NCBI GenBank assembly: GCA_902785945.1
Contig: CADAAR010000015.1
Span: 1 to 56,118 of the forward strand
Reading direction: 5' to 3'
DNA: 56,118 nucleotides
From: an uncultured Prevotellaceae bacterium
GTDB lineage: Bacteria > Bacteroidota > Bacteroidia > Bacteroidales > Bacteroidaceae
In this document: positions 50,197 through 56,118 of the stretch, one piece after another
Numbering within the stretch: position 1 is the stretch's first letter
Layout of the letters: every line of letters begins with the position of its first letter
Program-made: the position numbers and the translations under genes
Notes under the pieces: generated by a model
Databases searched by the model: none
Seen by the model: only the letters and a program-made list of their open reading frames with translations
What the model was told of the DNA's origin: nothing

Positions 50197-51763
50197 ACCT
50201 CTCCCTCCCTTTGATTCTTGACTTTACAGTGCGGAGGGAGGCGGGTTTCACATCGAGGATTTGGGCGATAGTATTGTCGTCGTAGTTCAGGTCGTCCTGA
50301 AGGATCAGAAAGACGTACTGTGCTGGCGTAAGCAGATTGTATGTATGCTCCCACTCCTGCCATCGCTTCGGGCGCAGTTGGGCGAAATAGTCTATCAGGC
50401 ACTGCCGTTCCTCAGCCGTCATGTCGGCAACCGGCTCCTTACGCTGCAACTTCACAAATTGCCGCGTACCCGTCAGCAGTTTGTTGGCGATGCGCTGACG
50501 ACTGTCCTCTATTTGCTTCTTCAGGTCGGCGATGGTCTGTTCACTGGCCTCGCCGCTCTGTTGCAACCGCTCTATCTCCGCCTGGTTCTCAGTAATTCGC
50601 CTGGCATTCTCGTCGAGTCTGAAGCCCAACTGATGCACCCTCCTCCTTTGGTGCCACCAGATGCCAACAACAAGCACAACAAATACCACCGCGATAACTG
50701 CACCCGTTTTTATCATCCTCTGCTGCGACCTCTTCTCCCATCGTTCCTCGTCAAACTTCCTTTGCCAGTCGGCAATCTCCAAACTATGATTGGCTTTCAT
50801 AACCGAGTCGGTGAATGCATCCTGTTGCCGCTTCATGTCCAAAGCCGCACTCATATCGCCAGTCTTTTCATAGAGCCTGGATAATACCTCCATCGAATGG
50901 CTGCGCACCAACGGATCCTTTTCTGTCAGACATTTCTTCGCTTCCTCGATGGCCTCTTGATAATGTCCTTGTGCTTCCAGGAGACGAGCCATAGTCTCAT
51001 ACCCCTTAAAATTACTGGCAGCCTTATCGTTCCTCCATTTCTCCAAATACTTCCTGGCATTTTCTGCATCCCCCCGTTCCTCATACATTGCTGCAATATT
51101 TTGATAGATGTCAGCCCGCAAGATACTGTCGGCCAGGTCGATATAATCTATGCTCCTGAAAATATAGGCATAAGCACTGTCATTCTGATCTATATAGGCA
51201 TAAGCCGATGCACAGAAATGGAGACCTCGTAACGTCATGACGCTGTCGTTCATTTTGCGACTGCTCTCTAAATACTTCTGCGAGTATTCCAGAATAAGCA
51301 GATGGTTGAAGCAATTGTAATTGGCATAGGCCAGATTATCATACACCATGTTCTTCAGCAGTTCGTCATTCGCATCCTCAGCAATCGTCTCAGCCACCTT
51401 ATAATCCTTAATCGCATCAAATGTCCTGCCAAGTAAATGCCTTCTGATGCCGCCCCTGTAATAGTAGGCCCTGCCCCGATGCCAGGCATCCCCATGCTTG
51501 TCGTAGTAGTCCACGCAGGTCGTTATGAGCGAATCGCCGTCAGCCTGATGCAGCACAATATAATCCGTCATGATCTTCAGTAGGCGGTATTCCATCTTGT
51601 CAGCCCCGGAGAGTGATGCTGTATCCACCCGACTTATCAGCGCGAGTGCAGAGTCCGGGCGTTGATGGACGATGCCTGCCGCCTCCTTCAGTAAAGGATG
51701 CCGCGTCTCACTGCACCCTGCTATCATAGCGATGACTACCAGTATCCAAGCGATATTCTTCAT
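50195..51763 (-). CDS. TPR lipoprotein with membrane helix and C-terminal HTH regulator domain
   Basis: 522 residues from the ATG at 51763. A lipoprotein signal (MKNIAWILVVIAMIAGC) leads into ~330 residues of TPR-like helices (AYAYIFRSIDYIDLADS, YQNIAAMYEERGDAENARKYLEKW, MARLLEAQGHYQEAIEEAKKCL). A membrane helix (MIKTGAVIAVVFVVLVVGIWW) and a coiled coil follow. A C-terminal LuxR/sigma-region-4-like HTH ends the protein (LLTPAQYVFLILQDDLNYDD, TIAQILDVKPASLRTVKSR). The layout suggests a one-component membrane sensor with TPR in the periplasm and HTH in the cytoplasm. Such proteins occur in Bacteroides and Prevotella. It is divergent from the tetR gene. Confidence 0.85.
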   Translation of the reverse strand: MKNIAWILVVIAMIAGCSETRHPLLKEAAGIVHQRPDSALALISRVDTASLSGADKMEYRLLKIMTDYIVLHQADGDSLITTCVDYYDKHGDAWHRGRAYYYRGGIRRHLLGRTFDAIKDYKVAETIAEDANDELLKNMVYDNLAYANYNCFNHLLILEYSQKYLESSRKMNDSVMTLRGLHFCASAYAYIDQNDSAYAYIFRSIDYIDLADSILRADIYQNIAAMYEERGDAENARKYLEKWRNDKAASNFKGYETMARLLEAQGHYQEAIEEAKKCLTEKDPLVRSHSMEVLSRLYEKTGDMSAALDMKRQQDAFTDSVMKANHSLEIADWQRKFDEERWEKRSQQRMIKTGAVIAVVFVVLVVGIWWHQRRRVHQLGFRLDENARRITENQAEIERLQQSGEASEQTIADLKKQIEDSRQRIANKLLTGTRQFVKLQRKEPVADMTAEERQCLIDYFAQLRPKRWQEWEHTYNLLTPAQYVFLILQDDLNYDDNTIAQILDVKPASLRTVKSRIKGRER

Positions 51764-51782
51764 GCTCTTTTCGTTTTGCATG

Positions 51783-51810
51783 CAAAGGTAAGCATTATCT
51801 TTGTAACAAA
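51783..51810 (-). promoter_or_regulatory. Promoter for the TPR-HTH gene
   Basis: On the minus strand TTTG (51810-51807), a 16-bp spacer (shorter than usual), then TACCTTTG (51790-51783). The ATG at 51763 is 19 bp downstream. The longer frame from 51844 would start upstream of this promoter. Confidence 0.6.
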
Positions 51811-51850
51811 ACCGACCGATTGGTATTTTTAAAGAATAATTCAAAGTTTT

Positions 51851-51868
51851 TAAGCATAATGATGCTTA
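51851..51868. promoter_or_regulatory. Inverted repeat upstream of tetR, possible operator
   Basis: TAAGCAT-AATG-ATGCTTA, 7-bp perfect arms. It lies just upstream of the tetR -7 box, about where the -33 region should be, so binding there would block transcription. TetR proteins commonly bind such sites near their own gene. Confidence 0.55.
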
Positions 51869-51884
51869 TATAAAATAAATAATG

Positions 51885-51892
51885 TACCTTTG
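51885..51892 (+). promoter_or_regulatory. -7 box for tetR
   Basis: TACCTTTG at 51885-51892, 20 nt before the ATG at 51913. Confidence 0.68.
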
Positions 51893-51912
51893 CAGGCAGA
51901 AAGCCAGAGATT

Positions 51913-52527
51913 ATGAGAAAGAGCCATAAAGAGGAACTGTTTAGTGCTGCGTTTCGCCTGTTCATCCTTCACGGATATGACGGGGTCAGCTTTAGCGACA
52001 TAGAGAAGGCCACGGGTATGAGTCGGGGAGCCATCTTCCACTATGTCGATACCAAACAAGACCTGTTCCGGCAAGTTGTTGAGATGTTTGTCATCGACAA
52101 GCAGAGTATTGACATGAAGATTAGGTATGGTAAGGATACATCGCTTCGTGACTTTATTGGCGCCTATGCCCAAGGCGTTAAGCGGACTATGAAGGAAGTG
52201 AGACAGATCATTGGCGAAGATGTATCAATGGCTGCTGGTAGTCGGGCATATCTGAACATCATCCAGCAAGTGGCAACGCTCGTTCCAGATCTTTTTAAGC
52301 TTTACCAACAGTGTATGGATAGAGAGCAACAGGTGTGGCAACAGGTCATTACCCGCGCCATTGAACGTAAAGAGATTCAGCCTGAAATAGATGTCGAACT
52401 ATTGGCCCAGACATTTATAGCCCTTTTCTATGGTCGAGCCTATAGGGATTCACTTTCCAATGGCCTCGATGCCGACCTCCTGAAGCGCCAGATGCTGCAG
52501 CTTTATGAAGTCATCGCCCTCAAATAG
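51913..52527 (+). CDS. TetR/AcrR family transcriptional regulator
   Basis: 204 residues. The N-terminal HTH is typical: KEELFSAAFRLFILHGYDGVSFSDIEKATGMSRGAIFHYVDTKQDLFRQVVE. The C-terminal ligand/dimer domain (~60-200) is all-helical and not diagnostic. The next gene, an outer-membrane barrel protein, is a likely target together with tetR itself. Ligand unknown. Confidence 0.92.
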   Translation: MRKSHKEELFSAAFRLFILHGYDGVSFSDIEKATGMSRGAIFHYVDTKQDLFRQVVEMFVIDKQSIDMKIRYGKDTSLRDFIGAYAQGVKRTMKEVRQIIGEDVSMAAGSRAYLNIIQQVATLVPDLFKLYQQCMDREQQVWQQVITRAIERKEIQPEIDVELLAQTFIALFYGRAYRDSLSNGLDADLLKRQMLQLYEVIALK

Positions 52528-52582
52528 GTGTTACAATTTGGCACTTTATTCTTAGTAAATTTTTGGTTACATTGTTCATTAT

Positions 52583-52607
52583 CAGCATTTTAAGTATAAA
52601 AATGCTG
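52583..52607. promoter_or_regulatory. Inverted repeat after tetR
   Basis: CAGCATTTT / AAAATGCTG, 9-bp perfect arms with a 7-nt spacer. It shares AGCAT...ATGCT with the repeat at 51851, though the spacing differs. It could be part of termination or a second regulator site upstream of the barrel gene promoter. Confidence 0.5.
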
Positions 52608-52620
52608 TAACACCCCCTTT

Positions 52621-52645
52621 TGCGGTTTTTCCGCATTTTCTTTGT
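52621..52645 (+). terminator. Probable terminator of tetR
   Basis: TGCGG-TTTTT-CCGCA followed by TTTTCTTTG. The T tract runs into the -33 TTTG of the next promoter. Confidence 0.65.
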
Positions 52646-52672
52646 GCGTACCAAATAATAGACATAACTTTG
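52641..52672 (+). promoter_or_regulatory. Promoter for the outer-membrane barrel gene
   Basis: TTTG (52641-52644), 20 bp spacer, TAACTTTG (52665-52672). The start codon lies 15-21 nt downstream. Confidence 0.78.
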
Positions 52673-52693
52673 CAAAGACAAAACGAAATGAAC

Positions 52694-52733
52694 ATGAACA
52701 AGCAAACCATCATCACCATCCTGCTCGCCCTCG
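52694..52733 (+). repeat. Signal-peptide-coding repeat, copy 1
   Basis: 40 nt identical to 55003-55042 except one base (C/A at position 10). It encodes MN-K-(Q/K)-TIITILLALxA. Confidence 0.95.
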
Positions 52734-54973
52734 TAGCTATACTGACGGTGCTGCCGTTAGAGACGAGAGCTCAGACCGTGGCCGACTCCCTACGTGCCGA
52801 CAGTATCTACAAGTCAATGGAACTGCAAGGCGTTGAGGTCGTTAAGCAGAAGTCGCTTGTCAAGTCAGACATAGACAAGATCACTTACGACATCGAGAAC
52901 GACCCCGATTCGAAGTCGAACACTGTGATTGAGATGCTGCGTAAGATACCAATGGTAACGGTGGATGGCGAAGACAACATTCAGGTAAATGGCTCCAGTT
53001 CTTTCAAGATCTATGTGAACAACAAGCCCAACCAGATGATGTCGAATAATCCCAAGGAAGTGCTGAAAAGTATGCCCGCCACCAGCATCAAAAAGATAGA
53101 GGTCATCACTAATCCTGGTCCGAAGTATGATGCTGAGGGCGTAGGCGGTATTCTGAATATCATCACGCATGGACAGCATATCGAAGGTTATACGGCCACT
53201 TTCAGCGGTAATGTCAGCAACCGAGGAGCAGGCGGTAGCACCTACGCCACCATCAAAAGCGGTAGACTGATGATGAGCGGACGCTATAATTATAGATACA
53301 ACAACTCGCCCCGAAGCTACTCAGGCAGTAGCCGTAAGACCATCGGCAATATTACCGTTTCTTCCTCGGACCTCGAAAGTGAAAGTTCGTCCAAAGGACA
53401 CGGGTACTCTCAGTTTGGTTCCTTTGAGGCCAGTTACGAGATTGATACCCTCCGTCTGCTCACCGCTTCGTTCGACCTCTATGGTGGGGGTAACAAAACC
53501 AACGGTGACGGCACCACAATAGCCACCTCTCCCCTGACGCAGACACCGCTTTACAGATATACCACCGACCGCCATTCCAAAAATAACTATGGTTACATCG
53601 ATGGTGGTATCGACTATCAGCGCAGTTTCTCTGTGCCTGAGCGCCTGCTGACATTTTCGTATAAGATTGAGCATGAGCCTGACAAGAGCGAGTCCCACAC
53701 AGATTACCTTGATATGCAGGCCGCCGATGGTTGGGAGAACTTCCTGCAGCGCCTGAAGAATCAGTATAACGACGGCAGCGAGCGTACGATGGAGCATACC
53801 TTCCAAATAGACTATACCACGCCATTTGCAAAGATTCATACCTTGGAAACAGGTTTGAAGTACATCCTGCGCAACAACTCCTCGGAGAATGACCGCTATG
53901 AGGAAGATATCTTCGACCAAGACCATTCGTCACACTATAAGCATTGTAACAACATCTTCGCCGCCTATTTGGGCTATGGGTTGAAACTGAAAAAGCTGTC
54001 AGGCCGTCTGGGGCTGCGATATGAGCATACCTTGCAGGATGTAGAGTACAAACTGGGACGTGGCGATGACTTCAAGAAGCACTTCAACGACTTCGTACCC
54101 TCTGCCAGCATCGGCTACAAACTGACGCAGACCTCCAATCTGCGATTGGGCTATGACATGCGCATCTACCGTCCAGGCATCTGGTATCTCAACCCATATC
54201 TCGACGACTCCACGCCCACCAATATCTATCAGGGTAATTCCCATCTTGACAGTGAGAAAAGTCACTCGCTCAACCTCAGTTACAGTAACTTTACGCCGAA
54301 GTTCAATATCAACCTTGCACTGCGCTACAGCTTCACCAACAACAGCATCGAAGACGTCGTGAGGATGATGCCCGACACACAGATCCCTGGACTGAAGAAT
54401 CCGACAGGAAAGGATGTGCTCTACACCACCTATGAAAATATCGGGCGCAGGCAGGGCATCAATCTGAATACATACATCAACTGGAACGCCACCAAGAACA
54501 CCCGTATCTATGTCAATGGACGACTATCCTATATAGATGTGGATGACGGCGGCACCCTCTCCAATCACGGTTGGAACCTCTTTATGTATGGTGGTGCGCA
54601 GCAGACGCTTCCCAAGGACTGGCAACTCTCCCTTAACTTCTATGGTATAACACCAAGCGTCAACCTGCAAGGACGCGGCAGCAGTTATAGCGATTACAGC
54701 GTGAGCATCCAGAAGTCGTGGCTGAAAAAACGCCTCAACCTGACGCTTTCAGCCTCGAACTTCCTGAAGAAATACAAGCAATACAACTACACTACGAAGG
54801 ATACCTTCTTCCATGCAGACAGTTGGTCGAAGTATGTTGACCAATCCTTCTCCCTCAGCATCAGTTATCGCATCGGAGAACTGAGTGCCAGCGTGAAGAA
54901 AGCCGAGCGTAGCATCAGCAACGATGATGTGAAAGGTGGCGGTAGTGGCGGAAGTAGCGGAAGTTCCGAATAA
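52694..54973 (+). CDS. Outer-membrane beta-barrel protein, TonB-dependent-receptor-like (OMP_b-brl_3)
   Basis: 759 residues from ATG 52694 (an ATG 6 bp upstream is also possible). Signal peptide MNKQTIITILLALVAI then ETRAQ. A plug-like domain follows (SNTVIEMLRKIPMVTVDGEDNIQVNGSSSFKIYVNNKPNQMM, IEVITNPGPKYDAEGVGGILNIIT), without a CarboxypepD_reg domain. After it comes a long barrel. The C-terminus is a Gly/Ser-rich tail (GGGSGGSSGSSE). The first 40 nt match the start of the next gene in 39 positions. The neighbours (TetR upstream, a TlpA-like thioredoxin downstream) suggest a regulated export or uptake cassette. Confidence 0.88.
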   Translation: MNKQTIITILLALVAILTVLPLETRAQTVADSLRADSIYKSMELQGVEVVKQKSLVKSDIDKITYDIENDPDSKSNTVIEMLRKIPMVTVDGEDNIQVNGSSSFKIYVNNKPNQMMSNNPKEVLKSMPATSIKKIEVITNPGPKYDAEGVGGILNIITHGQHIEGYTATFSGNVSNRGAGGSTYATIKSGRLMMSGRYNYRYNNSPRSYSGSSRKTIGNITVSSSDLESESSSKGHGYSQFGSFEASYEIDTLRLLTASFDLYGGGNKTNGDGTTIATSPLTQTPLYRYTTDRHSKNNYGYIDGGIDYQRSFSVPERLLTFSYKIEHEPDKSESHTDYLDMQAADGWENFLQRLKNQYNDGSERTMEHTFQIDYTTPFAKIHTLETGLKYILRNNSSENDRYEEDIFDQDHSSHYKHCNNIFAAYLGYGLKLKKLSGRLGLRYEHTLQDVEYKLGRGDDFKKHFNDFVPSASIGYKLTQTSNLRLGYDMRIYRPGIWYLNPYLDDSTPTNIYQGNSHLDSEKSHSLNLSYSNFTPKFNINLALRYSFTNNSIEDVVRMMPDTQIPGLKNPTGKDVLYTTYENIGRRQGINLNTYINWNATKNTRIYVNGRLSYIDVDDGGTLSNHGWNLFMYGGAQQTLPKDWQLSLNFYGITPSVNLQGRGSSYSDYSVSIQKSWLKKRLNLTLSASNFLKKYKQYNYTTKDTFFHADSWSKYVDQSFSLSISYRIGELSASVKKAERSISNDDVKGGGSGGSSGSSE

Positions 54974-55002
54974 GAATTCATAGATAATCCATCATCGTCA
55001 AT

Positions 55003-55042
55003 ATGAACAAGAAAACCATCATCACCATCCTGCTCGCCCTCG
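55003..55042 (+). repeat. Signal-peptide-coding repeat, copy 2
   Basis: Second copy of the 40-nt cassette, at the 5' end of the thioredoxin-like gene. Sequences diverge fully just after it. Confidence 0.95.
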
Positions 55043-56118
55043 CCGCAACGACGGGGCAGGCACAGACCAAAAAGACTGCAATAGTCAAAGGTTATTCACC
55101 CGCGTTAGAAGACAGCACGGTAGTAAACATTTATGTCGACAATGTGAGTGTGGCATCAGACACCGTCTTTGGTGGACGCTTCACGCTTACTGTCCCCGTG
55201 GAGAAACTCACTGAAAGCCGTTTGTTCCTCATGGGCAAAGGCTGTCCCAACTACTTGTCAACGCTTTTTCTAAGTCCTGGTGTAACAGTAAGTCTGACGG
55301 GCACGGACTGCCTCCATCCTTTATGGAAAGTGGACAGCCCCGTGCCGGAACAGCAGACCATCAACAGGATTATGGAACATAACAGCGAGGCCATCAGAGA
55401 ATACCTGTTGATTGAATTGGATGACGCTTCCTGGAACAAGATGCTGCCTGTCCATATGAAAATCCTCAAACAGACAATGGACATTCTGCCGTCGTTGCCC
55501 GTAGATGCCGCATCGCTGACTAAGTTGGAGGGAGTGGCACATACGGCAAAGAACATGAAAGACTTTCCCTATATGCAACAGCTCAAAGAGTTGGAAGCAT
55601 CAACAGCGGCACGTGCTCCGAAAGGGTTTGAGAAGGAACTGGCTATGATACACGCACTCGTCTATCCTTCACATGTCCAGCAGGTGGGAGAAGAATTTGT
55701 TGATGCCGAACTCTTCGATATGCAAGGCAACACACATCGTCTTTCTGAGGCTTTTGCGGATGGTCGCCATGTACTGCTCGACTTCTGGAGCCTTGGCTGT
55801 GGCCCGTGCCGTATGGCGGAACCGGAAATGCGAGAGGTCTATGAACGGATGAAAGACAGACTGGAAATCATAGGCATCAACCGCGATAATCCTTCAACAT
55901 GGCAAGAGAACGACTGGAGCAGAAAGATTGTCTGGCCTAACTGGAACGACGGAAAAATGGGTAAGGGAGGTGTTGAAAACCTCTATTGTGACGAGGACGC
56001 CATACCATACTATGTGCTTCTGTCGCCTGACGGTCGTATCCTTTGGAAGAATGTAGGTTACGGCATAGGCTGGTTCTTAGGAATGGCCGAGGCCATCAGT
56101 GGCCCCAAGCAGGACAAC
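55003..56118 (+). CDS. TlpA/ResA-like thioredoxin with DUF4369-like N-domain, partial at window end
   Basis: 372 codons visible, no stop before the window ends. A signal peptide (MNKKTIITILLALAATTGQAQ) is followed by a beta-rich N-domain of the DUF4369 type (VVNIYVDNVSVASDTVFGGRFTLTV, LFLMGKGC). A helical linker leads to a thioredoxin domain: HVLLDFWSLGCGPCRMAEPEMREVYERM with the CGPC active site, and IPYYVLLSPDGRILWKNVG with cis-Pro. This is the AhpC/TSA-TlpA class of periplasmic disulfide oxidoreductases common in Bacteroidetes. It starts 29 bp after the barrel gene, so co-transcription is likely. Confidence 0.9.
   Translation, partial: MNKKTIITILLALAATTGQAQTKKTAIVKGYSPALEDSTVVNIYVDNVSVASDTVFGGRFTLTVPVEKLTESRLFLMGKGCPNYLSTLFLSPGVTVSLTGTDCLHPLWKVDSPVPEQQTINRIMEHNSEAIREYLLIELDDASWNKMLPVHMKILKQTMDILPSLPVDAASLTKLEGVAHTAKNMKDFPYMQQLKELEASTAARAPKGFEKELAMIHALVYPSHVQQVGEEFVDAELFDMQGNTHRLSEAFADGRHVLLDFWSLGCGPCRMAEPEMREVYERMKDRLEIIGINRDNPSTWQENDWSRKIVWPNWNDGKMGKGGVENLYCDEDAIPYYVLLSPDGRILWKNVGYGIGWFLGMAEAISGPKQDN

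Overview
The window reads as chromosomal DNA of a Prevotella-like member of the Bacteroidales. The evidence is the many TAnnTTTG (-7) promoter boxes, some with a TTTG (-33) box about 18-20 bp upstream, the gene content (YbbR/DUF5606/DUF3822, long NusB, LptD with a lipoprotein-type signal, OMP_b-brl_3-type barrels, Bacteroidetes-type Pgi and LysS) and the lack of strong Shine-Dalgarno sites. No tRNA, rRNA, CRISPR array or complete insertion sequence was seen.

Layout. 1-713: a 22-bp tandem repeat, a terminator, a thioredoxin-fold gene whose 5' end looks replaced, and an opposite-strand scrap of a phage/ICE-type C-terminal domain. 748-5576 (minus): lysS-gpsA-pgi-HAD operon, in which lysS carries an out-of-frame internal deletion. 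5735-8711 (plus): three tandem ROK-family sugar-kinase paralogues, the first with Asn in place of the catalytic Asp. 8732-14699 (plus): menaquinone cluster menI-menF-menD-menB-menC-menE with overlapping genes. 14692-17600 (minus): adenine deaminase and aroB. 17763-20813: large outer-membrane barrel with a Gly/Met-rich tail. 20844-24212 (minus): nusB-yajC-ybbR-coaE, with coaE fused in frame to DUF5606. 24459-28292 (plus): rplY-pth-hslR-CaCA antiporter, then a preQ1-I riboswitch and the queuosine genes yhhQ-queF. 28274-29038 (minus): lipoprotein. 29161-34600 (plus): carboxyltransferase, HD hydrolase, LptD. 34604-38599 (minus): CPA2 antiporter, pepT, a Met-rich secreted repeat protein. 38830-42247 (plus): dnaG and cls. 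42233-43662 (minus): rsmD, DUF3822, a 32-residue membrane peptide. 43740-49947: RecD-like helicase, mutY, small barrel protein, dacB, nadB. 50011-56118: a small orphan ORF, a 28-bp perfect palindrome, a TPR-TM-HTH lipoprotein regulator divergent from a TetR gene, an outer-membrane barrel protein and a TlpA-like thioredoxin cut by the window end.

The most striking signal is not a single gene. Short tandem arrays with a 7-bp period occur throughout the window in two settings. (i) Between genes they sit 5-11 bp upstream of TAnnTTTG boxes (before rplY, lptD, the helicase, the small barrel gene and nadB). (ii) Inside conserved housekeeping genes they are in frame (menF, menD, aroB, dnaG, mutY), and related palindromic inserts lie in menC, menD and menE. 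Two inserts (menF, dnaG) share an almost identical 23-bp edge, and menD and menE share an identical 31-bp hairpin insert read in the same frame. This looks like a family of small inserted elements tolerated as peptide insertions, comparable in concept to cyanobacterial heptamer repeats and Rickettsia palindromic elements. Four genes also have a TAnnTTTG box only 5-8 nt before the start codon, implying leaderless or nearly leaderless mRNAs.
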